Positions 1-12,433 of a stretch of DNA of 64,000 nucleotides are shown here, piece by piece; the first letter of the stretch is position 1; every line of letters starts with the position of its first letter. The stretch lies in contig CANQPD010000013.1 of assembly GCA_947625655.1 (NCBI GenBank), forward strand, positions 19,333-83,332, in the 5' to 3' direction. Source of the stretch: an uncultured Dysosmobacter sp. GTDB lineage: Bacteria; Bacillota; Clostridia; Oscillospirales; Oscillospiraceae. A model generated the notes under the pieces. The model worked only from the letters and a program-made list of their open reading frames with translations, searched no databases and was not told where the DNA came from. A program made the position numbers and the translations under genes.

Positions 1-91
1 TGACGCTGTTGACAAGTTTGGTCACCAGAATGGAGCCATATACGGGATCGGGCAGAACTTCTCTCTTGGGAACATTACCTCTTCTGGGCAC
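1..91 (-). CDS. rpsG: 30S ribosomal protein S7, N-terminal part
   Basis: Only the first 30 codons are inside the window; the gene runs off the left edge. The reverse strand reads [20 protein letters not shown], the conserved start of S7, the primary 16S rRNA-binding protein that nucleates assembly of the 30S head. The start codon is GTG at 91-89, with AGGAGG a few bases upstream. It follows rpsL, as in the str operon of most bacteria. Identity is clear despite truncation. Confidence 0.93.
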   Translation of the reverse strand, partial: MPRRGNVPKREVLPDPVYGSILVTKLVNSV

Positions 92-185
92 TATGCTTCC
101 CTCCTTCATAATATTCTATGATCTCATAGGTACTCGAAAAGCATATTGCAGCCTTCCGTGTATGCCTGCCAAAGAGGCAATGATG

Positions 186-276
186 AATTGACAATGTACA
201 ATGGACAATTGACAATGAACCATGATCTGCGCTGGGCAAATCCCCATTGTCAATTGTCAATTTTCAATTGTCAATT
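186..276. repeat. AT-rich intergenic inverted repeat
   Basis: Two 32-base arms (186-217 and 245-276) are near-perfect inverted copies built from the words CAATTGACAATG and CATTGTCAATTG, around a 27-base loop. It sits in the rpsL-rpsG intergenic region, far more AT-rich than its surroundings. Arms of this design resemble small non-autonomous palindromic repeats dispersed in clostridial genomes. It has no U-run after the stem, so it is not a classical terminator. Confidence 0.7.
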
Positions 277-322
277 GATCTATATAAACCTATTCGGCAA
301 AGCTTTCAGTGTTTTGCAGAAC

Positions 323-739
323 TTACTTCTGCTTGGGACGCTTGGCACCGTACTTGGAACGGCTCTGCATACGGCCCTGGACACCCTGGGTATCCAGCGT
401 ACCGCGGATGATGTGGTAACGAACGCCGGGGAGGTCCTTGACACGGCCGCCGCGGATCATGACCACGGAGTGCTCCTGCAGGGAGTGGCCCACGCCGGGA
501 ATATAGGCGGTGACCTCATAGCCGTTGGTCAGACGCACACGGGCGATCTTACGCAGAGCGGAGTTGGGCTTCTTGGGGGTCGCGGTTCTCACGGCAGTGC
601 AGACGCCTCTCTTCTGGGGAGAAGGCAGATCGGTGGTCTTGGTCTTCAGGGTGTTCAGACCGAACTGCAGTGCGGGAGAAGTGGACTTGTAGGTAGCCTG
701 TTGTCTTCCTTTACGGACCAGCTGGTTAAAAGTAGGCAT
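323..739 (-). CDS. rpsL: 30S ribosomal protein S12
   Basis: 138 residues beginning [12 protein letters not shown], the normal length and start for S12. The decoding-centre loop is visible ([18 protein letters not shown]), including the lysines where streptomycin resistance mutations occur in other species, and the later [13 protein letters not shown] motif is intact. S12 lines the A-site and takes part in tRNA selection. GGAG lies upstream of the ATG. Gene order L7Ae protein-rpsL-rpsG matches Firmicutes. Confidence 0.98.
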   Translation of the reverse strand: MPTFNQLVRKGRQQATYKSTSPALQFGLNTLKTKTTDLPSPQKRGVCTAVRTATPKKPNSALRKIARVRLTNGYEVTAYIPGVGHSLQEHSVVMIRGGRVKDLPGVRYHIIRGTLDTQGVQGRMQSRSKYGAKRPKQK

Positions 740-834
740 TGAATTTCTCCTTTCTTACATATTTTTGGCAGCCGCTTTCGCGGTCAGCCTTTATTTTTTG
801 CGGAAAGCCGTGGGGCTATTCCGAAAAAACCAAA

Positions 835-1080
835 TTATTCAGACAGGACCGCCACCACAGATGCCCCCACGGTGATGCGGCAGGCCTGGCCCAGCTGGGC
901 CATGGTGCTGTCCGTCTCCACAGGGATGCCGGCGGCGGCGCAGCTGGCGGCCACGGGCTCTGTAATGGCGGGGTCGGCGTCGCAGGCGAGATACACCCGC
1001 TTGGCCCGTCCCTCCCGGATCGCTTTGCGGGACTGCTTCACGCCGATGACCTTGTCCTGGGAAGCAAGTTCCGTGATCAC
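835..1080 (-). CDS. L7Ae/L30e/S12e-type ribosomal protein (YbxF-like)
   Basis: A small kink-turn RNA-binding-type protein of about 81 residues starting at the GTG (residues VITELASQDKVIGVKQSRKA). Family features are the GVKQSRKAIREGRAKRVYLACDADP strand-helix-strand pattern and a C-terminal hydrophobic VGASVVAVL strand. The GTG at 1080 is preferred because AGGAGG lies 8 bases upstream; a longer reading from a TTG at 1107 would place that site inside the coding region. In Bacillus the homologue YbxF sits at the same place between rpoC and rpsL and binds K-turns, though its ribosomal role is uncertain. Confidence 0.85.
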   Translation of the reverse strand: MITELASQDKVIGVKQSRKAIREGRAKRVYLACDADPAITEPVAASCAAAGIPVETDSTMAQLGQACRITVGASVVAVLSE

Positions 1081-1278
1081 GGGAAGTTCCTCCTGTTTGC
1101 ATGGCAAAATTCGCGGAATCTACCCGCGCATTTGGAAATTATAGCATAGGTCTTGCAAGCCGTCAAGTATTTCTGAAAAACGGATTTTTATTTTTTGCGG
1201 GGCGGAAAATTTCTCATTTCCGGCGGCTTTCCCGCCTTTTTTTGCAAGCCGTATCCACTCCTCCGCCCCATGGGCGGG

Positions 1279-1306
1279 AAAAGGCGGCCGCGTTCCCGCG
1301 GCCGCC
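1279..1306 (-). terminator. Candidate terminator after rpoC
   Basis: A perfect 10-bp G+C stem (1283-1292 with 1297-1306) and four-base loop, followed on the minus strand by TTTT. It lies just past the rpoC stop, in the 249-base gap before the L7Ae gene. The U-run is short, so it may only attenuate or process the transcript. Confidence 0.5.
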
Positions 1307-1329
1307 TTTGGCGTTCAGTTGACCAGGTC

Positions 1330-5112
<3,783 letters not shown>

Positions 5113-5174
5113 GTTTCGATATCCTCCTTCAATGATCCAGAAATATTAGCGTGACGAATGGGGCGTGTTCTGGA

Positions 5175-8100
5175 TCATTCGTCATCGAAGTCAACATCGA
5201 TGTCCGCGCCGGCGTCCTCCGGGGCGTCCTCGATATCGAAGCCGGACTCCTGGAAGTCGGCGTCCTCGGCAAAGGCGCGGTGGCGGTCGTCATCGGCATC
5301 CATCCGGGCCAGGTTGAAGGTATCCATGGCGTCCTCGTCCTCCTTCAGCTCGATGGTGTTGCCGTCGGCGTCCAGCACCTGGATATCCAGGCACAGGGAC
5401 TGCAGCTCCTTCACCAGGACCTTGAAGGACTCCGGCACGCCGGGCTGGGGCACGTTGTGGCCCTTGACGATGGCCTCGTAGGTGCGGACACGGCCCGTCA
5501 CATCGTCGGACTTGACGGTCAGGATCTCCTGCAGAGTGTAAGCCGCGCCGTAGGCCTCCAGGGCCCAGACCTCCATTTCGCCGAAGCGCTGGCCGCCGAA
5601 CTGGGCCTTGCCGCCCAGGGGCTGCTGGGTGACCAGGGAGTAGGGGCCGGTGGAGCGGGCGTGGATCTTATCGTCCACCAGGTGGTGCAGCTTCAGGAAG
5701 TACACATAGCCCACGGTGACCTTGTTGTCAAAGGGCTCGCCGGTGCGGCCGTCGTACAGCACGCTCTTGCCCTCGGGGTCCAGGCCGGCCTCTTTCAGCA
5801 GGTCCTGGATGTCGCCGTAGGTGGCGCCGTCGAAAATGGGGGTGGCCACCTTGATGCCCAGCTTCTGGGCGGCGTAGCCCAGATGGACCTCCAGCACCTG
5901 GCCGATGTTCATACGGGAGGGCACGCCCAGGGGGTTCAGCACGATGTCCAGCGGGGTGCCGTCGGGCAGGAAGGGCATATCCTCCTGGGGCAGGACCCGG
6001 GAAACGACGCCCTTGTTGCCGTGGCGGCCGGCCATCTTGTCGCCCACCTGGATCTTGCGGCGCTGGGCGATATACACCCGGACCACCATGTTCACGCCGG
6101 GGCCCAGCTCGTCGCCGTTCTCCCGGGTGAAGACCTTGGTGTCCAGCACGATGCCGCTCTCGCCGTGGGGGACCTTCAAAGAGGTGTCCCGGACTTCCCG
6201 GGCCTTTTCGCCGAAGATGGCCCGCAGCAGGCGCTCCTCGGCGGTGAGGTCGGTCTCGCCCTTGGGGGTGACCTTGCCCACCAGGATGTCGCCGGACTTG
6301 ACCTCCGCGCCCACGCGGATGATGCCGTTCTCGTCCAGGTCCTTCAGGGCGTCCTCGCCCACGTTGGGGATGTCCCGGGTGATCTCCTCGGGGCCCAGCT
6401 TGGTGTCCCGGGCGTCGATCTCGAACTCCTCGATGTGGATGGAGGTGTACAGGTCCTCCCGCACCAGGCGCTCGTTCAGCAGCACGGCGTCCTCGTAGTT
6501 ATAGCCCTCCCAGGTCATGAAGCCAACCAGGATGTTCTGGCCCAGGGCGATCTCGCCCTGCTCGGTGGCGGGGCCGTCCGCCAGGACGGTGGGGTCCGCG
6601 CCGCCGTGGACCCGCTCGCCCACGTCCACGATGGGGCGCTGGTTGATGCAGGTGGTGTGGTTGGAGCGCAGGAACTTGGTCAGCTTGTAATCCTTGGTCT
6701 CGCCGCTGTCGTACTTGACGGTGACGTGGCGGGCGTCCACGGAGGTGACCACGCCGTCGCCCTCGGCCAGAACCACGATCTCGGAGTCAATGCAGATCTT
6801 ATGCTCCATGCCGGTGCCGACGATGGGCGCGTGGGGCCGCAGCAGAGGCACGGCCTGCCGCTGCATGTTGGCGCCCATCAGGGCGCGGTTGGCGTCGTCG
6901 TTGGGCAGGAAGGGGATCATGGCGGTGGCGATGGAGACCATCATCCGGGGGGAGACGTCGATATAGTCCACCCGCTCCCGGTCCACCTCCACGATCTCGT
7001 CGCGATGGCGGGCGGTGATACGGGCGTTGATGAGGCAGCCGTTCTCGTCCACCGGCTCCACGGCCTGGCCGACGATGTAGTTGTCCTCCTCGTCGGCGGT
7101 CATGTAGGTGATGGTGTCCGCCACCTTGCCGGTGGCCTTGTCCACCGCGCGGTAGGGGGCCTCGATGAAGCCGTACTCATTGATGCGGGCATAGGTGGCC
7201 AGATAGGAGATCAGGCCGATGTTGGGGCCCTCAGGGGTCTCGATGGGGCACATGCGGCCATAGTGGCTGTAGTGCACGTCCCGGACCTCCATGTTGGCGC
7301 GCTCACGGCTCAGGCCGCCGGGGCCCAGGGCGGACAGGCGGCGCTTGTGGGTCAGCTCGGCCAGGGGGTTGGTCTGGTCCATGAACTGGCTCAGGGGGCT
7401 GGAGCCGAAGAATTCCTTGATGGCGGCGGTGACGGGCCGAATGTTGATGAGGCTCTGGGGCGTCACGATGTCCAGGTCCTGGATGGTCATGCGCTCCCGG
7501 ATGACCCGCTCCATGCGGGAAAAGCCGATGCGGAACTGGTTTTGCAGCAGCTCGCCCACGCAGCGCAGGCGGCGGTTGCCCAGATGGTCGATATCGTCCT
7601 TGGAGGAGATGCCCCGGGCCAGGCCGTTCATATAGTTGATGGAGGTCAGGATGTCGTCGATGATGATGTGCTTGGGCACCAGGGCGTCCTTGTGCAGCTT
7701 GATCTGGTCGATCAGCTCCTCGCCGGAATACTGGCCCAGCAGCTCCTGCAGCACCTCATAGCGGACCCGCTCCTTGATGCCGCACTTCTCCAGGGGATCG
7801 AAGTCCACATAGTGCCCCAGATCGCACATCTTGTTGGAGAAGACCCGCAGGGGCTCGCCCTCCACGTCGATGGTGACCTCGCCCACACCCACGGCGTCCA
7901 GCATCCGGGCGTCCTCCTTGCTCAGCAGGTGACCCGCGTCAAACAGGATCTCGCCGGTGGCGGGGTCCGCCGCGGGGTAGACCAGCTTATAGCCGGTGAC
8001 CCGCTGCCACAGAGACAGCTTTTTATTGAACTTGTAGCGGCCCACGACGGACAGATCGTAGCGCCGGGCGTCGAAGAACAGGTTGTTGATCAGGGTCTCC

Positions 8101-8852
8101 GCGGCCTCCACCGTGGGGGGCTCGCCGGGACGCAGCTTGCGGTAGATCTCCAGCATGGCGTCCTCATAGTTCTTGCAGGGGTCCTTCTCCAGGGTGACGG
8201 CGATCCGGGGATCATCGCCGAAGCGGTCCAGGATCTCCGCGTCAGTCCGCAGGCCCAGGGCGCGGATCAGGCAGGTGATGGGGATTTTGCGGTTCTTGTC
8301 GATGCGGACCCAGAAGACCTCGTTGGCGTCGGTCTCATACTCCAGCCAGGCGCCCCGGTAGGGGATGACGGTGGAGGTCAGGATGGGCAGGTCGGTCTTG
8401 ATGTCCGTCTCCTTGCCGTAGTACACGCCGGGAGAGCGGACGATCTGGGAGACCACCACGCGCTCCGCGCCGTTGATGACGAAGGTGCCGGAGTGGGTCA
8501 TCAGGGGGAAGTCGCCCATGAAGATCTCCTGCTCCTTGATCTCCTCGGTCTCCTTGTTGCGCAGGCGGACCTTGACCTTCAGCGGCGCGGCGTAGGTGGC
8601 GTCCCGGGCCTTGCACTCCTCCACGTCGTACTTGGGGGCCTCGTCCATCTTATAGTCGATGAAGGTCAGCTCCAAGTTGCCCTGGTAGTCCGTGATCGCG
8701 CCCACGTCGTTGAAGACCTCCCGCAGGCCGGTGTCCAAAAACTCCTGGTAAGACGTCTTCTGGATCTCCAGAAGATTCGGCATGGGGACGACTTCCTCAT
8801 ACCGGGCAAAGTTCTTACGAAGGGTTTTTCCGTAAAGTCTGTCTTTGGCCAT
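5175..8852 (-). CDS. rpoB: DNA-directed RNA polymerase subunit beta
   Basis: 1225 residues starting [20 protein letters not shown]. The rifampicin pocket ([22 protein letters not shown]), the EGPNIGLI segment and the C-terminal [20 protein letters not shown] motif are present. The ATG at 8852 was chosen over upstream in-frame starts because AGGTG lies 9 bases before it and homologues start here; the 45 upstream residues lack family character. The C-terminus is acidic ([13 protein letters not shown]). The usual upstream rplJ and rplL genes are absent. Confidence 0.98.
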   Translation of the reverse strand: MAKDRLYGKTLRKNFARYEEVVPMPNLLEIQKTSYQEFLDTGLREVFNDVGAITDYQGNLELTFIDYKMDEAPKYDVEECKARDATYAAPLKVKVRLRNKETEEIKEQEIFMGDFPLMTHSGTFVINGAERVVVSQIVRSPGVYYGKETDIKTDLPILTSTVIPYRGAWLEYETDANEVFWVRIDKNRKIPITCLIRALGLRTDAEILDRFGDDPRIAVTLEKDPCKNYEDAMLEIYRKLRPGEPPTVEAAETLINNLFFDARRYDLSVVGRYKFNKKLSLWQRVTGYKLVYPAADPATGEILFDAGHLLSKEDARMLDAVGVGEVTIDVEGEPLRVFSNKMCDLGHYVDFDPLEKCGIKERVRYEVLQELLGQYSGEELIDQIKLHKDALVPKHIIIDDILTSINYMNGLARGISSKDDIDHLGNRRLRCVGELLQNQFRIGFSRMERVIRERMTIQDLDIVTPQSLINIRPVTAAIKEFFGSSPLSQFMDQTNPLAELTHKRRLSALGPGGLSRERANMEVRDVHYSHYGRMCPIETPEGPNIGLISYLATYARINEYGFIEAPYRAVDKATGKVADTITYMTADEEDNYIVGQAVEPVDENGCLINARITARHRDEIVEVDRERVDYIDVSPRMMVSIATAMIPFLPNDDANRALMGANMQRQAVPLLRPHAPIVGTGMEHKICIDSEIVVLAEGDGVVTSVDARHVTVKYDSGETKDYKLTKFLRSNHTTCINQRPIVDVGERVHGGADPTVLADGPATEQGEIALGQNILVGFMTWEGYNYEDAVLLNERLVREDLYTSIHIEEFEIDARDTKLGPEEITRDIPNVGEDALKDLDENGIIRVGAEVKSGDILVGKVTPKGETDLTAEERLLRAIFGEKAREVRDTSLKVPHGESGIVLDTKVFTRENGDELGPGVNMVVRVYIAQRRKIQVGDKMAGRHGNKGVVSRVLPQEDMPFLPDGTPLDIVLNPLGVPSRMNIGQVLEVHLGYAAQKLGIKVATPIFDGATYGDIQDLLKEAGLDPEGKSVLYDGRTGEPFDNKVTVGYVYFLKLHHLVDDKIHARSTGPYSLVTQQPLGGKAQFGGQRFGEMEVWALEAYGAAYTLQEILTVKSDDVTGRVRTYEAIVKGHNVPQPGVPESFKVLVKELQSLCLDIQVLDADGNTIELKEDEDAMDTFNLARMDADDDRHRAFAEDADFQESGFDIEDAPEDAGADIDVDFDDE

Positions 8853-9057
8853 CTTCTCATTCACCTTTCTTCTGCCCGCTCCGCCCTGTCCGGCGGCGGG
8901 GGCAAGTTGTTTGTTGAAAAAGGGGCGAAAAAGCGATACGCGCGGAAGCGTTGTTAAAAATCTTTCTTCCCGCCCTTGCATTGCCATGGGAAATGTGCTA
9001 TCCTAACCGTAGGTAATAAAGATGGGGTTCTATCCCACCTCATCATATAAGCGATTC

Positions 9058-9086
9058 ATTTTACCATGGCATCTCTTTGATGTCAA
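9058..9086 (-). promoter_or_regulatory. Sigma-A promoter for rpoB
   Basis: On the minus strand TTGACA (9086-9081), a 17-base spacer and TAAAAT (9063-9058) form a near-consensus promoter about 200 bases ahead of the rpoB start. The long leader between it and rpoB (8853-9050) includes a small GATGGGGTTCTATCCCACCTC hairpin-prone stretch but no recognised regulatory motif. Confidence 0.85.
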
Positions 9087-9103
9087 GGGATTTTTTGGCG
9101 TGA

Positions 9104-9128
9104 CCGGGCGAAAGGCCCGGCTTTTTTT
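9104..9128 (+). terminator. Plus-strand terminator-like hairpin
   Basis: Stem 9104-9109 with 9115-9120 followed by seven T on the plus strand. No plus-strand gene lies to its left, so its function is unclear; it could block antisense transcription arising from the rpoBC region. Confidence 0.4.
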
Positions 9129-9154
9129 ATGGCGAAAGGACGCCGCCCGCGCAA

Positions 9155-9194
9155 ATTGCAAAAAGACCGGCTGACGATCCGTCAGCCGGTCTTT
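9155..9194 (-). terminator. Terminator of the 9204-10178 genes
   Basis: A 15-bp perfect stem (9162-9176 with 9180-9194), three-base loop, then TTTTT on the minus strand, immediately after the stop of the 61-residue gene. Strong intrinsic terminator that separates these genes from the rpoB promoter. Confidence 0.85.
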
Positions 9195-9203
9195 GACCTC
9201 CCA

Positions 9204-9389
9204 TCAGTCGTACAGCTCCTCGTCGGCGTAGTCGTCGAATTCAGAGCCGAATTTCTTGCACAGGCGCTTCTTCATGCCGCAGCAGCCGACGCTCAGGTCG
9301 TGCCACCCGCCGATCAACAGGCAGACAAACGCGGCGAAGGCCAGGCTGGCGCCGATGATTTTCATGACCATGCTTGCGGTTTTGCTCAT
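9204..9389 (-). CDS. Small membrane protein of unknown function
   Basis: 61 residues, not assigned to a family. After a short basic start there is one hydrophobic helix (about residues 10-28, IIGASLAFAAFVCLLIGGW), then a Cys-rich basic stretch (VGCCGMKKRLCKK) and a strongly acidic C-terminus (FDDYADEELYD). CAGGAGGG lies 7-8 bases before the ATG and a strong terminator follows, so it is probably expressed. It may be transcribed with the lipoprotein gene 90 bases upstream. Confidence 0.7.
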   Translation of the reverse strand: MSKTASMVMKIIGASLAFAAFVCLLIGGWHDLSVGCCGMKKRLCKKFGSEFDDYADEELYD

Positions 9390-9479
9390 GGTGATCCCTC
9401 CTGTTTTTTCATCGTTTTCGCGGTCATGAAGCTATCATACACCTTTTCTTCGGGTTTTACAACTGTTTTTCCGGGAAAT

Positions 9480-10178
9480 TCACCCCTCCGGCGCGTAGGG
9501 GGCAAATTCCAGCCGCTCCAGCCCGGATGTCTCCAGCAGGGCATAGCCCTCCCGGCCTTTGACGGCGTAGCGGAGCTGAAACACCTGCCGCTCCGGGTCG
9601 TAGACCGCGTCAAGGGAGACGGCCCCCCGGTCGTCGATGCCCGGCAGGCCCTCCTGGCTGTGGCGCCCCAGCCAGACCTCGTCCCCCCGGCGCTGGTAGA
9701 CGTAGACGCTCCGGCGGCCGTCGCCGCCGTAGGTGACATTGCTCACCAGCTCCGCCTCCCCCGCCCCGTCCAGATCCACGGACCAATCCTGGGGCGGGCC
9801 CCAGCCGAAGCTCCGGGCGATCTCCCGGGCGGCGCCGTCCTCCACGGCATAGTAGGCGCGCAGGCTCCAGTCCTCCGCCGGATCCTCCACCGCCAGCCCC
9901 TGGCGGGCCGTCAGGCGGAAGCCGTCCCAGCCCATGACATCGGTAAAGGGCTCGGTGAAGATGTCCTCCGCCCGGACGTCGGCCAGTGTCCGGAGCACGC
10001 GCTCCTCCCGGCCGCCGGGGCACAGCACCACGTCCAGGGCGCCCGCCGTCCCGCTGTCCCGCAGGGACACCTGACAGCCCCCGTATTCCTCCGTCCAATA
10101 GGTCCGCGGAGACCGTGCCGCAGCGCCGCAGCCCGTCAGCAGCAGCAGACACATGCCCAGCAGCCATTTTCTCTTCAT
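9480..10178 (-). CDS. Putative lipoprotein of unknown function
   Basis: 232 residues with a signal peptide and lipobox (MKRKWLLGMCLLLLTGCG, lipid-modified Cys at 17). The mature part contains DLDGAGEAELVSNVTYGGDG, which resembles the FG-GAP/VCBS-like or EF-like acidic repeats of secreted proteins, followed by beta-strand-rich sequence. Such proteins are exported and anchored to the outer face of the membrane. GGGAGG precedes the ATG. The specific role cannot be inferred. Confidence 0.75.
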   Translation of the reverse strand: MKRKWLLGMCLLLLTGCGAAARSPRTYWTEEYGGCQVSLRDSGTAGALDVVLCPGGREERVLRTLADVRAEDIFTEPFTDVMGWDGFRLTARQGLAVEDPAEDWSLRAYYAVEDGAAREIARSFGWGPPQDWSVDLDGAGEAELVSNVTYGGDGRRSVYVYQRRGDEVWLGRHSQEGLPGIDDRGAVSLDAVYDPERQVFQLRYAVKGREGYALLETSGLERLEFAPYAPEG

Positions 10179-10236
10179 AGGGCACCTCCCTGATGGAATG
10201 CTCCATTGTATGGCGGCGGGTGGGAAAGCAGAACGG

Positions 10237-10264
10237 AAAAAGCGGCCGCCCGATGGGCGGCCGC
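10237..10264 (-). terminator. Terminator, originally of rlmD
   Basis: 10-bp stem (10242-10251 with 10255-10264), three-base loop and five U on the minus strand, right after the recombinase stop codon. If the element model is right, this belonged to the host rlmD gene before insertion and now terminates the recombinase transcript. Confidence 0.85.
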
Positions 10265-10273
10265 CTGAGCGGT

Positions 10274-11959
10274 TCAGCAGGGCTCCTCCGGCAGGAGACT
10301 GACGACGGTCTCAGTATGTGTATCGCTGTCCAAACCGATTTCCATATCTTCCTCTATGGTAGGAAGTTTGAGTTTCATGGACTTCAGCCACTGACCGTTT
10401 GGCTGCCGTTCCTCGAAGATACGAATTTCGGAAATCAGCGACTCCATAATATGTCGCCTTTCCAGTTCGTCCATGACAGAGTATAGCCTATCGAAGTAAA
10501 TCAGCACCTTATAGATATTGTCAGCCGTCAGCTTCTCCGCTTCAATGGCTGTTTTCTTTGCTCTGGCTTCGATCAGGAGAGACTCCGCATCCTCGATCTT
10601 ATCATACATCTTGTAGAGACGATCATCAAGGTCTGATTTGCGTTTGAGGTAGTGTTTATCGTCCGGGTCAAGCGAGTCGATCTCATCTATCAGCTTAGAC
10701 TTGATGGAGTAGCTCTGACGGAGCTGTTTCTCGTAGTTGGCGATCTCCTGCTCGATAGCGGAGGTGTCCACCTTCATGCTGATCTTCTGCTGCATCAGCG
10801 CGGCGAACTTCGGATTGCTGACCAGCTTGGTGATAACCTCTGCCACAGCGGTATCCAGAAGTTCTTCATTGATCTGCTTTTTGTAATTGCATTTATGACC
10901 ACGGGTCATGGTGCGGTGCTTGCAGCCATAGTAGAAGAAATCCTTGTACTTCGTACCGTCTGCCTTGTGCTTGACACTCTTATTGCCATACATGCCTGCT
11001 CCGCAGATCGGACACTTTACGATTCCGGAGAGCAGATGGATTTTTGTATCTTTTCCACGGTTGACATGCTCGTATTTTTTTGCCTGTGCCAGCAGCTTCA
11101 CCTGTGCGTCATGCCACAGATCTTCGGATACAATGGCTTCATGCTGACCATCCACCAGCAGGTAATCGTCTTGCTCTACAAGCCGGTAATCGTTTCTTGT
11201 ACCATGCACTTTTTCTGTCCTGCGCCTGCCGTAGGCGATTTTGCCGCAGTATACGGGGTTTTTCAGTATTCTGCGGATGAGGGCAGCGTCAAACAGCGGC
11301 CTCTTACCATTCTGGCGTTGGATTTTGTAAATGCCGTGGTTAGCAAGGTATCTGGCAAGACCGTTTGCACCCATGTCGGTATGCACATACTGGTCGAAGA
11401 TCACACGGATCGCTTCGGCTTCTTCCTCGTTGATAAACAGTTGGCCCTTTTCCAGCGTATAACCATAGGGAGCAAATCCGCCGTTCCATTTGCCCTCGCG
11501 GGCTTTCTGTATCCTGCCCTCCATGGTCTGCACACGGATGTTCTCACGTTCGATCTCTGCGACCGCTGACAGGACGGAGATCATCAGTTTGCCTGCATCC
11601 TTGGAGGAATCAATGCCATCCTCAACGCAGATCAGATTGACACCGAAGTCCTGCATGACCTGTAAGGTGGACAGCACATCCGCCGCGTTTCTGCCGAAGC
11701 GGGAGAGCTTGAACACCAGCACATAGGAGACGCCATCCTTACCGGATCTGATATCCTCCATCATCTGACTGAACTGTGCTCTGCCCTCAATGGACTTACC
11801 GGATTTGCCAGCGTCCTCATATTCCCCAACGATCTCATAGTCATTGTACTCGGCAAATGCTTTCATTCTGGCTTTCTGCGCATCCAGAGAGTATCCATCC
11901 ACCTGTATCGTAGTGGAGACTCTTGTATAAGTATATACTTTTATTTTGTCTTTTTTCAT
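10274..11959 (-). CDS. Large serine recombinase (element integrase)
   Basis: 561 residues. The N-terminal resolvase catalytic domain (1-150) has the nucleophile in YTRVSTTIQ (Ser15), LVFKLSRFGRN and the EREN segment. A recombinase domain follows (GGFAPYGYTLEKG onward), then a zinc ribbon (CPICGAGMYG ... CKH ... HKC, about 340-375), and a coiled-coil-like region (about 400-480). It would cut and join attachment sites for integration and excision. The final 12 residues (TVVSLLPEEPC) appear to be host-derived, so the tail differs in the excised circle. AAGGA precedes the ATG. Confidence 0.93.
   Translation of the reverse strand: MKKDKIKVYTYTRVSTTIQVDGYSLDAQKARMKAFAEYNDYEIVGEYEDAGKSGKSIEGRAQFSQMMEDIRSGKDGVSYVLVFKLSRFGRNAADVLSTLQVMQDFGVNLICVEDGIDSSKDAGKLMISVLSAVAEIERENIRVQTMEGRIQKAREGKWNGGFAPYGYTLEKGQLFINEEEAEAIRVIFDQYVHTDMGANGLARYLANHGIYKIQRQNGKRPLFDAALIRRILKNPVYCGKIAYGRRRTEKVHGTRNDYRLVEQDDYLLVDGQHEAIVSEDLWHDAQVKLLAQAKKYEHVNRGKDTKIHLLSGIVKCPICGAGMYGNKSVKHKADGTKYKDFFYYGCKHRTMTRGHKCNYKKQINEELLDTAVAEVITKLVSNPKFAALMQQKISMKVDTSAIEQEIANYEKQLRQSYSIKSKLIDEIDSLDPDDKHYLKRKSDLDDRLYKMYDKIEDAESLLIEARAKKTAIEAEKLTADNIYKVLIYFDRLYSVMDELERRHIMESLISEIRIFEERQPNGQWLKSMKLKLPTIEEDMEIGLDSDTHTETVVSLLPEEPC
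10298..10320. other. Left attachment site
   Basis: On the minus strand ACTGAGACCGTCGTC, coding TETVV in the recombinase. The core GAGAC (10312-10308) is shared with the rlmD side. Sequence to the left (GTCGTCAGTCTCCTGCC) is GC-rich host DNA; sequence to the right is element DNA. TnpX/TndX-type recombinases are known to cross over at GA dinucleotides, which this core contains. Confidence 0.7.
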
Positions 11960-12068
11960 ATCATCATCCTTATCCGTAATTTGTTCTACAGGTCGTAGTG
12001 CCTTATGTAACCCCTACTCCGAAATGATTTTCAGAGTAGGTTTGGACGAACATCACACGATGATTATA

Positions 12069-12263
12069 TCACGCGATCTCCGTTTTATCAACGCTGTTCT
12101 CGAAAAGTTTGGACTTATTTTTAATCTCTTTTTGGGCATCGTCCAAACAAATCGGCGGTTCTGGAAGATTTTCGATATCCAGAACCGCCGCATACTTCTC
12201 TATTAAGTTCGCAAGTAAATCGGCAAAGCCGCTCCATTCATCTTTCTTTCGATTATCTATAAT
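12069..12263 (-). CDS. Small element protein with probable AUU start
   Basis: An open frame of 64 codons reads IIDNRKKDEWSGFADLLANL and so on, a plausible soluble, charged protein. There is no ATG, GTG or TTG near its start, but AGGAGG lies 6 bases before an ATT codon (12263-12261), the spacing expected for a start. The frame overlaps the end of the preceding 43-residue gene by 11 bases, which suggests coupling. AUU initiation is known for infC; here it is inference. An ATG lost by mutation is the alternative. Confidence 0.45.
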   Translation of the reverse strand: MIDNRKKDEWSGFADLLANLIEKYAAVLDIENLPEPPICLDDAQKEIKNKSKLFENSVDKTEIA

Positions 12264-12384
12264 GGTGTACCTCCTGTTTTTTACTGCTGCGTTTAATGTA
12301 CTTGCGGATGATTTTCAGTGACCGGTACAACAAGCGCACATTGCCAACTTCGGTTTCTGCATACAGTTCAAATTCATTTTTCAT
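12253..12384 (-). CDS. Small basic element protein, 43 residues
   Basis: Reads MKNEFELYAETEVGNVRLLY, then a lysine/arginine-rich helix. AAAGGA lies upstream of the ATG. It sits between the relaxase and recombinase genes and overlaps the next small frame. Not recognised; size and basic character would fit a small DNA-binding accessory factor, but that is a guess. Confidence 0.5.
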   Translation of the reverse strand: MKNEFELYAETEVGNVRLLYRSLKIIRKYIKRSSKKQEVHHYR

Positions 12385-12433
12385 AAAAAATCCTTTCTCC
12401 CGAATCGTATCGGGCAACAAAAATAGCAGACCG

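Noticed and set aside
5151..8957. Very long plus-strand open frame opposite rpoB
   Set aside because: Same reasoning: antisense shadow of a conserved GC-rich gene.
10274..11959. Large recombinase as agent of the promoter inversion
   Set aside because: Possible in principle, but its core GAGAC sites differ from the 26-bp repeats and a dedicated invertase lies beside them.
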